From Telmatobacter sp. DSM 110680 (GTDB lineage: Bacteria > Acidobacteriota > Terriglobia > Terriglobales > Acidobacteriaceae), in NCBI RefSeq assembly GCF_039994875.1, contig NZ_CP121196.1, positions 3,472,001 through 3,536,000 on the forward strand: 64,000 nt of DNA. Reading direction: 5' to 3'. This document shows positions 17,056 to 25,900 of this stretch, piece by piece (positions within the stretch are counted from its first letter, which is position 1; each line of letters opens with the position of its first letter). The notes under the pieces are model-generated. The model did not search any database, had not been told where the DNA came from, and saw nothing but the letters and a program-made list of their open reading frames with translations. Position numbers and translations under genes: made by a program.

Positions 17056-17813
17056 ATCATAGGCGGGTTCTTCTGATCTGCGTCCGGCTCCTCGGGTTTG
17101 CCGCGATTGCCCAGGCGGTAGCGGCCTGGATCTTTTTGCGCTCGATGTCCATGCCTATCGAACGCCATTACCTTTCCGCATATTTCTGGAGTTCGCTTCC
17201 GCTCATCAGCCCATCGACCATCGAAGTCCGGTTGATTTGGAAGACCGGACGGCACCGGAAGCAGGCGCTCGCCACGGACAGCGATGTTGATTCGGTCGAC
17301 GGAACCGGTATGGCGCTGTCGCAGTCGGCCCGCGACTCCGGCTGGAAGGCGCTAATTGAAGGCCCACCGCAGCAGATTCCATCCGACTTACTTAGCCAGG
17401 ATTTGGCCAGTTTGGCTTTCCAAGGCCAGAGCCTTTGGGATCTCCTCGTTCTGCCGGAATTGTCCGCACTCGCGGCGCTGGTCGCCGCGAGTGGTAGCTG
17501 GTATCTGCTCATAGGGTTCTTTCGAGCGCTGCCATCCGAGATCGCATGGCGCCGGCGACTCTTTAACCTTCAGGAGTCGTCGGCGAGGTTCTTCGAGGAG
17601 CGTGCGGCGCTGACCCGAACCGCCCACTCTTGGTTCAAAACGTTGCACAGGAGCGCAGTGCAGCGAATGGAAATGCAGGACGCTGCACCGCGCACGACAG
17701 TCGCCGTGATGGCGCCCGTGCCGAAGCCCGCATGCTTCGCACTTCCACTCTTCGGCGTCTACAACGGAAACGGCCGTGGCTATCTCTGGAACGAAAAGGA
17801 CGCGATCGAGTGA
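17052..17813 (+). CDS. Membrane protein of the mobilization operon, function unknown
   Basis: A 253-residue protein coupled to the accessory gene by an ATGA overlap. It has an N-terminal membrane helix (LLICVRLLGFAAIAQAVAAW), a soluble middle, a second helix (LSALAALVAASGSWYLLIGF) and a soluble C-terminal part rich in basic residues. Position and topology recall the N-terminal region of TraD/VirD4-type coupling proteins, and the end (FGVYNGNGRGYLWN) faintly resembles the stretch ahead of their Walker A motif. No Walker motif is present, so either it is a short coupling-protein remnant or an unrelated membrane adaptor. Confidence 0.5.
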   Translation: MNHRRVLLICVRLLGFAAIAQAVAAWIFLRSMSMPIERHYLSAYFWSSLPLISPSTIEVRLIWKTGRHRKQALATDSDVDSVDGTGMALSQSARDSGWKALIEGPPQQIPSDLLSQDLASLAFQGQSLWDLLVLPELSALAALVAASGSWYLLIGFFRALPSEIAWRRRLFNLQESSARFFEERAALTRTAHSWFKTLHRSAVQRMEMQDAAPRTTVAVMAPVPKPACFALPLFGVYNGNGRGYLWNEKDAIE

Positions 17814-17860
17814 AGAGAACCAGAACCCGGTGATTACCGGCCTCTTGAGGAACACTCCCC

Positions 17861-20620
17861 ATGCTCACCATTTCGAAGCCGCTATCAGCCAGCCAGGCGC
17901 GGACTTACCACAAAGAGGAATTCGCCTCACGCCAGCAGAACTACTGGAGCCACGATCAACGCGTATTCAGCGAATGGCAGGGCAGGCTCGGCGACCAATG
18001 GAATCTCAACGGTCCGGTTCACGACGAGCATTTCGCGCGACTTGCCGAGGGCCAACATCCTCAGACGGGAGAACAACTCGTCCGGCATCAGGTTTCGCGG
18101 ACGTACGAGGGCAAGAACGGCAAGGAAGTCATCAGCGTGGAGCACCGGGCCGGATGGGATGCCACGTTCTCTGCACCGAAATCGGTATCCATTACAGCTC
18201 TTGTAGGCGGCGACGACCGGATTCGAATGGCACACCGGGAGAGTGTGCGCGCGGCGCTTGCAGAACTGGAGCGATACACGCAAGCGCGCATCGGAAACGT
18301 ACATGCCCCGGAGACAACCGGAAAGCTGGCTGCAGCCACATTCGAGCATGACGCCGCCCGGCCAGTGGACGGATACGCGGCTCCGCAGTTGCACACACAC
18401 GCTGTCGTCTTCAATGTGACGGAGTGTGATAACGGCCAGACGCGTGCCCTGCAGCCGCACGAGTTTTTTGTTTCGCAGCGGTATGTGACAGCCGTGTACC
18501 GTTCGGATCTTGCACTTCGTCTCGAAAAGCTGGGCTATGAACTCGAGCGCGGCAAACATGGACAGCCGGAGATCAAGGGATACACGAAGGAATATCTGGA
18601 GGCATCCAGTCCGCGCCGGGAACAGATCAAAGATCATCTGCGCGCGCAAGGAATTGATGGAGCCGCGGCGGCTCAGATCGCGGCGCATCATACGCGGGAC
18701 CGCAAAGAGCTGATATCGCAGGAGGAAGTGTTGCGGCGGCACCGGGAACTCGCGGCACAGCATGGCAACCAGGCTGATCGAGTGGTCGCTCAGGCGCGAG
18801 CACACGGTCAATACCAGACCCGAGAGCCGGAAATCAGCGCACAACGGGCGGTGACGTGGGCACGAGATCATGTTTTCGAGAGATCGGCGGTCATCGACCG
18901 ACGCGCGATTCTCGAATCAGCGCTGGCACGCGGGATGGGAGAGACGACTTACGCCAGCACCCGGCAGGAGTTCGAACGCCGGGTTCGCGCGGGTGAATTC
19001 CGCGAAGTTGCCCACAACGGCGGAGGCCCTCACTTCACGACCACGGACATGATGCGCATGGAGCGCGAGATTATTGCGCGGATGCAGGAGGGGAACCGTC
19101 GCAGCTCCAATGACCCTCTGCTGGTATCGCCGCAGGTGCGCAATAGCGTCAGAGACCGGCATCCGGAGCTCAGCGCCGCGCAACGCACCGCCGCGGAAGA
19201 CCTCTTCCTCTCACGTGAAAGGATCGTTGGCTTGGATGGCGTGGCTGGAGCAGGCAAGACGACCGTGCTTTCCGTGATCCGGGAAGGAGCAGAGACAGAT
19301 GGTTATCGCGTGGAGGGTTTTGCGCCCACGTCCCGCGCCGCACAGAAGCTCGCCGAGGCGGGAATGGGAACGTCCACGCTGCAAAAACATCTGGCGCGGA
19401 GCGAGCAACCAGACACTGGCAAAAAGCGCCTTTATGTGGTCGATGAATCTTCATTGGCATCGACCCGGCAGTTGCATGAATTCGTACATCGTCTCCAGCC
19501 CAATGATCGTGTCCTCCTGGTCGGCGATCGGCGGCAGCATGAGGCGGTGGAAGCCGGGCGACCTTTCGCGCAGCTTCAGGATGCGGGCATGTTGACGGTC
19601 AGGCTGGAAGAGATCGTGCGGCAGAAGGACCCGGAACTGAAACGAGTGGTTGAACAGCTTGCGCGTGGCCAGGTTCATGAAGCAGTCGAGAGCCTCGACC
19701 GGCAGGGCCGCGTCCATGAGATTTCAGATCACCACAGGCGCATCGCGGCGATCGCCAAGGAATACGCAGGCTCGCCTGAACGGACTCTGGTGGTCTCGCC
19801 CGACAATCGCTCACGAATAGAGATCAATGAATGCATCCATGCGGAACTGCAGGGCAGAGGAATCGTGCAAAACGTGGAACACGATTTCCGAACACTCGTG
19901 CCGCGCCAGGACATGACCGGCGCGGATCGCACCTGGGCTGAGCGGTACGAGGTTGGCGATGTGCTGCGCTACTCGCGCACATCGAAAGAAACCGGCATCG
20001 GCAGGGGCGAGTATGCACAGGTCAAAGCCATCGATGCCGCAGCCAATCGGTTGAAAGTCGAATTGCAGGACGGGACCGAGCGAACTTACGACCCGCGCCG
20101 GCAACAGGGTGTGACCGCGTATCGCGAAGAACTGCGCACTTTTTCCCAAGGCGACCGCATCCAGTTCACTGCGCCAGCGAACGACCTCAAGGTAGCCAAC
20201 CGTGAATTAGGCAGCATCGAATCCATCGGCGGCGATCGGAGATTGCATCTGAAGATGGATGATGGACGCTCCGTGCAACTCGATCCGAATCGGCAATTGC
20301 ATCTCGACTACGGCTATGCCGTGACGAGCCATTCGAGCCAGGGCCAGACCGCAGACCGGGTGCTGATTCACGTAGACACGGAACTAGGTGCAACGGATCT
20401 GCTCAACAGCCGCATGGCATACGTCGCTGTGTCCCGTGGCGCATACGATGCGCAAATTTTCACAAACAACGTGGGAAGACTCGGTCATGCACTGAGCCGC
20501 GATGTGTCCCACGCGCCCGCGATCCAACAGAACCCAATCTCACAAGCCATCGAGCAGGCCGCAGAGCAACGGCCCGCCCACACGAACGAAATCTGTCATG
20601 GATTTGGTTTGGGTATGTAG
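17861..20620 (+). CDS. MobF-family conjugative relaxase-helicase
   Basis: A 919-residue TraI/TrwC-like protein that would nick the transfer origin, stay bound to the 5' end and unwind the transferred strand. Tyr16 in ARTYHKEEF is the expected catalytic Tyr. The metal-binding HUH-type His cluster is in APQLHTHAVVFN (about residue 176). The C-terminal half is a RecD-like helicase: Walker A GVAGAGKTT at about residue 461, the DEAD-type VVDESS, GDRRQHEAVEAG, and the late motif VTSHSSQGQTADRVLIHVDT with YVAVSRG. The start follows GAGGAA. Its length is typical and nothing essential is missing, so it may be active. It is the defining transfer gene of element 1. Confidence 0.92.
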   Translation: MLTISKPLSASQARTYHKEEFASRQQNYWSHDQRVFSEWQGRLGDQWNLNGPVHDEHFARLAEGQHPQTGEQLVRHQVSRTYEGKNGKEVISVEHRAGWDATFSAPKSVSITALVGGDDRIRMAHRESVRAALAELERYTQARIGNVHAPETTGKLAAATFEHDAARPVDGYAAPQLHTHAVVFNVTECDNGQTRALQPHEFFVSQRYVTAVYRSDLALRLEKLGYELERGKHGQPEIKGYTKEYLEASSPRREQIKDHLRAQGIDGAAAAQIAAHHTRDRKELISQEEVLRRHRELAAQHGNQADRVVAQARAHGQYQTREPEISAQRAVTWARDHVFERSAVIDRRAILESALARGMGETTYASTRQEFERRVRAGEFREVAHNGGGPHFTTTDMMRMEREIIARMQEGNRRSSNDPLLVSPQVRNSVRDRHPELSAAQRTAAEDLFLSRERIVGLDGVAGAGKTTVLSVIREGAETDGYRVEGFAPTSRAAQKLAEAGMGTSTLQKHLARSEQPDTGKKRLYVVDESSLASTRQLHEFVHRLQPNDRVLLVGDRRQHEAVEAGRPFAQLQDAGMLTVRLEEIVRQKDPELKRVVEQLARGQVHEAVESLDRQGRVHEISDHHRRIAAIAKEYAGSPERTLVVSPDNRSRIEINECIHAELQGRGIVQNVEHDFRTLVPRQDMTGADRTWAERYEVGDVLRYSRTSKETGIGRGEYAQVKAIDAAANRLKVELQDGTERTYDPRRQQGVTAYREELRTFSQGDRIQFTAPANDLKVANRELGSIESIGGDRRLHLKMDDGRSVQLDPNRQLHLDYGYAVTSHSSQGQTADRVLIHVDTELGATDLLNSRMAYVAVSRGAYDAQIFTNNVGRLGHALSRDVSHAPAIQQNPISQAIEQAAEQRPAHTNEICHGFGLGM

Positions 20621-20977
20621 TCCAGACCCGCCTCACATTCCCCGGATAATGGCAGCGTAGCCGAAGCCCGGCCGGAGTAAAGGCCGTCCGCCACGGCGGA
20701 CGCCGCTTCGCGGTCAAGAGCCTTGACACCGGCCTTTGAGTCTCGGCTTATCATTCCAGCCATCCGGGAAATATCAGGTTGAGGTTTGTCCGAAAGGTCG
20801 TCAACCTTCTGGGTCGCACCGGTGCTTGTCGGAGCCGTATCAGAATATGTATGTTGGTCGCGCAGACAACGAGCGTGGTGTGAAACGTTTCGCTAAATCA
20901 AAACACGATAAGGAAGACAGTAGCGGTATTCGCTATATGGATGCCATTAGCACGGAAGCCTTTTTCTCTGGTAAAGA
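20621..20977. other. Gene-free stretch with a GC-rich hairpin after the relaxase
   Basis: At 20686-20701 GTCCGC and GCGGAC can pair around CACG. There is no T-run after it, so it is at best a weak terminator for the relaxase gene. The rest of the gap has no gene I can support. Confidence 0.45.
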
Positions 20978-21880
20978 ATGAGGAAATTGGCTTTGTGGGG
21001 AGTGATTGTGGAAAGCGGGATAGTCATTTGGGTGGATCTTCAAACCTCGCCTGCGACGGTGGATCTGTGCGCTCAAGTCAGTTTCTTTTCCGCAATCTTC
21101 AAAGTTCGCGGTGTTGACAAGGTTGCTGATGCAATTCGTGCACTTACACCTTGTGCTGTCCTGTTCGAGTACGACGATCCGAGTGAGGAACTCCTTGAAC
21201 CACTTGAGAGTTTGGCTTCGGAATTTCCCGGAGCGCGATTCGTGATGATAACGCAAGAGCACTCGGAAAGTTTGGCCATATGGGCATTGCGAGCACGACT
21301 CTGGGACTATCTAGTCAAGCCGGTTGATCTTCTTTATCTGTTGTCCCGCGTTGACCTCCATCGAGAGCCCGGTACCGCTTCCGTGAAGGAGTATAAACGT
21401 AGACGGGTCCAGCAAGATATGACACCGAATCGGGGCAACGGCGGGACTTTAGTCGCGGGTCCCAGGCTCGTCAATGAGTCAAAGGCCGTACGATTGCAGA
21501 ATCTATTGACCCCAGCACTGAGCTTTGTCAACGCCAATTATGCCGAGAAGGTAACGTTAGGAGTAGTCGCAAAACTGTGCGGTCTTGGACGTTACCAATT
21601 CAGTCGCGCATTCAAGCATGCGCACGGCACTACCTTTCGAAAGTTCTTGATCATTCACCGTATTCGAAAGGCGGAACAGATGCTTTGTTCCACCAATTTG
21701 TCTATTACTGAGGTTGCTTTTTCAGTTGGATTCAACGACCTTTCACATTTTGCGAAAATGTTTCGCCGACATACTGGTGCTCGGCCTTCTGAGTATTTGG
21801 AACGAAAAAGGAAGGAAACGCGAATGCATCTATCGCATCCACTGCCTGTCAAAACTGAGAATGGCGCAAAATTGTTGTAA
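20978..21880 (+). CDS. AraC-family regulator with receiver-like N-terminal domain
   Basis: A 300-residue transcription regulator. Residues 1-130 look like a degenerate response-regulator receiver fold: LTPCAVLFEYDDPSEELL in place of the usual phospho-Asp strand, then ARFVMITQEHSESLAIWALR and YLVKPVDLLYLLSRV, where the KP pair is conserved. After a linker comes a full AraC double HTH: VTLGVVAKLCGLGRYQFSRA and the signature ITEVAFSVGFNDLSHFAKMF with the GARPSEY end. No clear phosphorylatable Asp is seen, so phosphorylation is doubtful. It may control the secreted-protein genes that follow. Confidence 0.8.
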   Translation: MRKLALWGVIVESGIVIWVDLQTSPATVDLCAQVSFFSAIFKVRGVDKVADAIRALTPCAVLFEYDDPSEELLEPLESLASEFPGARFVMITQEHSESLAIWALRARLWDYLVKPVDLLYLLSRVDLHREPGTASVKEYKRRRVQQDMTPNRGNGGTLVAGPRLVNESKAVRLQNLLTPALSFVNANYAEKVTLGVVAKLCGLGRYQFSRAFKHAHGTTFRKFLIIHRIRKAEQMLCSTNLSITEVAFSVGFNDLSHFAKMFRRHTGARPSEYLERKRKETRMHLSHPLPVKTENGAKLL

Positions 21881-22054
21881 TGCAACTGCAAAAAAATCCT
21901 AGCGTTTGTTGAAATAAAGCGCTACAAATCCGTATCCCCACGACCAAGCATATATGGTTGCGGTTAGCCCATCAGCTATTGGACTCGATTTGTAAGAAGA
22001 CGTGAACGCCACGTCAGCGGTTCAAAGCTAGGCTGGGCGGTTGGAGGAGTTCCG

Positions 22055-22954
22055 TTGAGACACAAAGAGATTTGTGAACACAGAACCAATCCTGTTTACG
22101 GGGCGCCGAAGAGAGCAGATAGAGCAGCGAAACGCCATGGCAACCTTATGCCGCCTCAATCGCGAATAGCCGCTTATCTCATTCTGGCTCCACTCCTTTT
22201 CACAGCCCAGAGTGTTTTTTCACAAATCGGACCCGCCTCTCCGATGCGAGATCCAACTGCCGTGGCTCTGCTCACGCAGGCTTTGAGTGCGGCGGGGGGC
22301 ACCGCAATAATTAGCTCAGTTCGAGATTTCTCTGGGAGTGGAAGCATCACCTATTATTGGGCAGGCCAAGAAGTTGACGGCACTGCGACAATTCGCGCCT
22401 TGGGGAATTCAATGTTCCGAATGGACGCCCAGCTGCCCGATGGTTCGAGATCATGGGTGGCGACAGACACAGGAGGAACAATCAAAGAGTTCAACGGCAC
22501 GACCACACCCATCCAATATTCAAACGCCGTGAATCTCGGAGGCTTGACATGTCCCTATTTCCGGATCGCCGCCGCTCTTACAAGCCCGTCATTCTCAATT
22601 ATGTCCGCCGGTTCTACCACGGTAAATGGCGCACCAGGAATAGTGATTCAGGTGAAGCTGAATTTCTCATCAGCTGAAGACCCAACTGGGGAAGTGACGA
22701 AACTGAACACAGAGAGTTATGTTTTCAGTCCGCAAACGCTGGCACTCATCGAGACGACAAATACGTTGTGGTCCGATGATGGACGAATGCTGCCAATAAC
22801 CCATGAGGTCGTGTTCTCAGACTTTCGGGTCATAAACGGAATTTTCGTGCCCTTTGCAATCTTGGAGAGAATCGGAGGCCAGGTGACATGGACCCTGCAG
22901 ATGAACTCTCTGACTTTCAACACGGGACTTACGTCAGACATTTTCCAGTTGTAA
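22055..22954 (+). CDS. Secreted protein, possibly LolA/LolB-like fold
   Basis: A 299-residue exported protein. The TTG at 22055 has an excellent ribosome site (GGAGGAG) but places 31 residues before the signal peptide; an ATG at 22148 gives MPPQSRIAAYLILAPLLFTA directly but lacks a ribosome site. The mature part consists of alternating beta segments (SGSGSITYYWAGQEVDGTAT; FRMDAQLPDGSRSWVATDTG), which recall lipoprotein-carrier beta sheets. No catalytic motif is visible. The next gene, encoding the giant YD-repeat protein, starts 45 bp on, so the two are likely co-transcribed and this may assist its export; that is an inference from context. Confidence 0.65.
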   Translation: MRHKEICEHRTNPVYGAPKRADRAAKRHGNLMPPQSRIAAYLILAPLLFTAQSVFSQIGPASPMRDPTAVALLTQALSAAGGTAIISSVRDFSGSGSITYYWAGQEVDGTATIRALGNSMFRMDAQLPDGSRSWVATDTGGTIKEFNGTTTPIQYSNAVNLGGLTCPYFRIAAALTSPSFSIMSAGSTTVNGAPGIVIQVKLNFSSAEDPTGEVTKLNTESYVFSPQTLALIETTNTLWSDDGRMLPITHEVVFSDFRVINGIFVPFAILERIGGQVTWTLQMNSLTFNTGLTSDIFQL

Positions 22955-22999
22955 TCGGCCGTGCTCACCCTACGGCCTCCGTCGCATTGGGAGAATTCA

Positions 23000-25900
23000 A
23001 TGACCTACGCCCCTCCTGTGATCGCACGCCGGACTTCTCGGCGCCTGGGTATCTTCTGCAGCATGCTTGCAATCGCCGTCGTGCCATTGGCAAAAGCGCA
23101 AGGTTACCTTACGGCAATCGGCAATTACAATTTTTCGCAACACGTTCCAGTCGAACTTGGGTACTACGACCCATCTACTGGAGACATGCATCTCGTAATC
23201 CCTCTTGGGTCTTGGCCGCAGCGTGGAGGCTCTGCCCTCGGTGCCGCGCTAGTCTATGACAGTCGTATTTGGTTCATAAACAATAACACTTGGCAGCCCA
23301 CGAATATCCCCAACTCCTCAGGAGGTTGGCGATTTCAAACTGTACCTGTACACAGCGGTGGAAGTCCCACTCACAGCACGACTATTGCAAACTGCCCTGG
23401 AGGCAGCCCGGGGCAACGATATACGTACTACAACAACTTTGCTTGGTCTGACTCTACGGGCGAAGTACATGCATTCCCAATCCTCACGCAAAACGACCCT
23501 CTTGGTTGCAACGGAGGTTCAGGGTCCTCGGATACGGAATATGCAGGCGATGCGTCGGGTTATGTGATGTCCGTTACCAACTACACGACTGTATCAAGCA
23601 TCTACGATGCGACAGGAGCGCTCGTCTATCCTAATTCGACTGCGTCGATTAAAGATCGAAATGGCAACTATTTTGCATGGAATGGAAGCGGTAACCCAAC
23701 TGACACTACGGGTCGCACTTACGTGATAACCACAACCAATTGTAACGGCCACGCGAATCAAACTTGCTACGACGTATCCAATAGCCAGAATACCGGCACT
23801 GCCGGTACATCGCGTTTCATTGCAACGACAGAGTCGCTCTCGGTACAGACGCTGTTCCAACAAAGCGGTGTAACTGAATATAGTGGGACCGTCACGGTCC
23901 TTCAGAGTATTCAGCTACCAGATAACACGACCTATCAATTCACTTACGATAATGGTGGGCAGGGCACCTATGGTGAGCTGACCGGAATGACACTTCCACC
24001 AGGCGGAAGTATTACCTATAGTTATGGCACATATTTTGACATGTTCGGAAATCACAACCGATGGCTACAGTCGAAGACTTTTGGCAGCGCTGTGTGGCAA
24101 TACAGCGCTGGGAATACCACGCAATGCGCCTCAGGTTATGCATATTGTCAAACTGTTACCGTCTTCAAACCCGACGGCAAAGCGATCGGATACACTTTCG
24201 GAAGTAATTTGGGATCCGCCGGATCCTGGCTAACCAACACCACATACTACAATGCCAATGGCAGCACGCAGAATCCGATTGTCTCAACATCCACTACTTG
24301 GACATCCACCTCGGCGCTAGGTGCAATGCCCGCAACTGAGACGACTCAGATGCTTGATGCTTCCTCGCCATATCCCACGACCACGGTTCATTATTCGTAT
24401 ACGGGCACAAATATACCACTCGTCTCGACAATCTCAGAATGGAATTACTACACGGGGAGTTTGCCAAGCACTCCAAGTAGGATCACTTCCTTTACCTACG
24501 GTTATTTCGGCAAAGCATTTTCGTACCAACAACCCACAACCGTTATAGTGACAGATGGTGCTGGTACACAAACATACCGAAAGACAAACATCACTTATGA
24601 TGGCGGATCGCTTAACTCAAGAACTGGGATTGTCAATCACGACGATGCAAATTACGGCGTGAGCTTTACCAGCCGTGGAAATCCAACATCTATCGCCAAG
24701 CTGGTGTCAGGATCTAACTATTTGACTACTTCCACGTCATACGACATGACAGGGCAGCCTGTGTCAGCAACGGACGCATCCGGGCATACATCCTTGATGA
24801 GCTATGCTGACAATTATTACTCCGATGGCTCCTCTACACTGCCTTCGGCATATTCGCCTCCCACGCCGACAAACGCATACTTAACGAGCGTGACACTTCC
24901 TCTCAGTGGGACATTTGCTTACGGCTACTATTATGGCACCGGCCAGCAGGCGCTATTACAGGATCAGAACAGCGCTAAGACCTACCTTCATTATTACGAT
25001 TCGCTGAACCGGGCCACAGAAGTTATCTCGCCCATCAGTGGATGGACTCTTTGGCAGTATCAAAGTGGGAGTGAAACGCAAGTAGATACCTATGCAGGGA
25101 TCAGTGACACCAGCCCATCTGCAACTTGCGTGAGTTGCAGACATGATCGTCTCAACAGTGACGGCCTTGGAAGAGCCATTTCCAGCGTGCTCATGAGTGA
25201 TCCAGACGGGAGTACGACTTCGACGATGTCCTTCGATGGCAATAGTCGTTTGATGACTTCAAGCAACCCCTATCGTAGTACCTCCGATCCGACGTACGGT
25301 TCGGATACCACCGCATACGATGGCTTTGATAGGGTTGTCAGCACGACGCACGCAGACACTACCTCAGTTAAGACGTTCCTCGGTGCCGCGGTCGGCTCGA
25401 ACGGAGGCCAGAGCAGCCAACTGTGCGCCCAATCCACGTATGGAGTCGGTTATCCTGTCCTGACAATTGACGAAGCCAGTAGAAAGCGTCAATTCTGGAA
25501 TGATGCCTTCGGCAGAACGATCGAGACCGATGAGTCGAATTCCTCTGGCGCTCTAACGGTGAATACTTGCTATGGATATGACCCAGCAGATGATTTAACT
25601 TCTGTCGCTCCACTAGGCGCCACGGCGAGGACGTACTTGTATGATCTCATCGGGAGGATCACGCAGGCAATTGATCCCGAAAGCGGAACCGTCAATTACT
25701 ACTATACTAATTCTAGTGGCGGAGTCTGTAGCGGCAATGCGGCATCCGTGTGCCGTCGAACCGACGCGCGCGGTATTACCGCAACGTATTCTTATGATGC
25801 CGAGTCACGACTAGGCTCGATGTCCTACTCCGATGGTACAACTCCAACTATTAATTACTATTATGATCAAGTCTCTTACAACGGCCTAACAATTCTGAAC

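Noticed and set aside
20736..20981. Open frame between relaxase and AraC-type regulator
   Set aside because: It has no ribosome site, an unlikely composition, and ends only at the start of the regulator.
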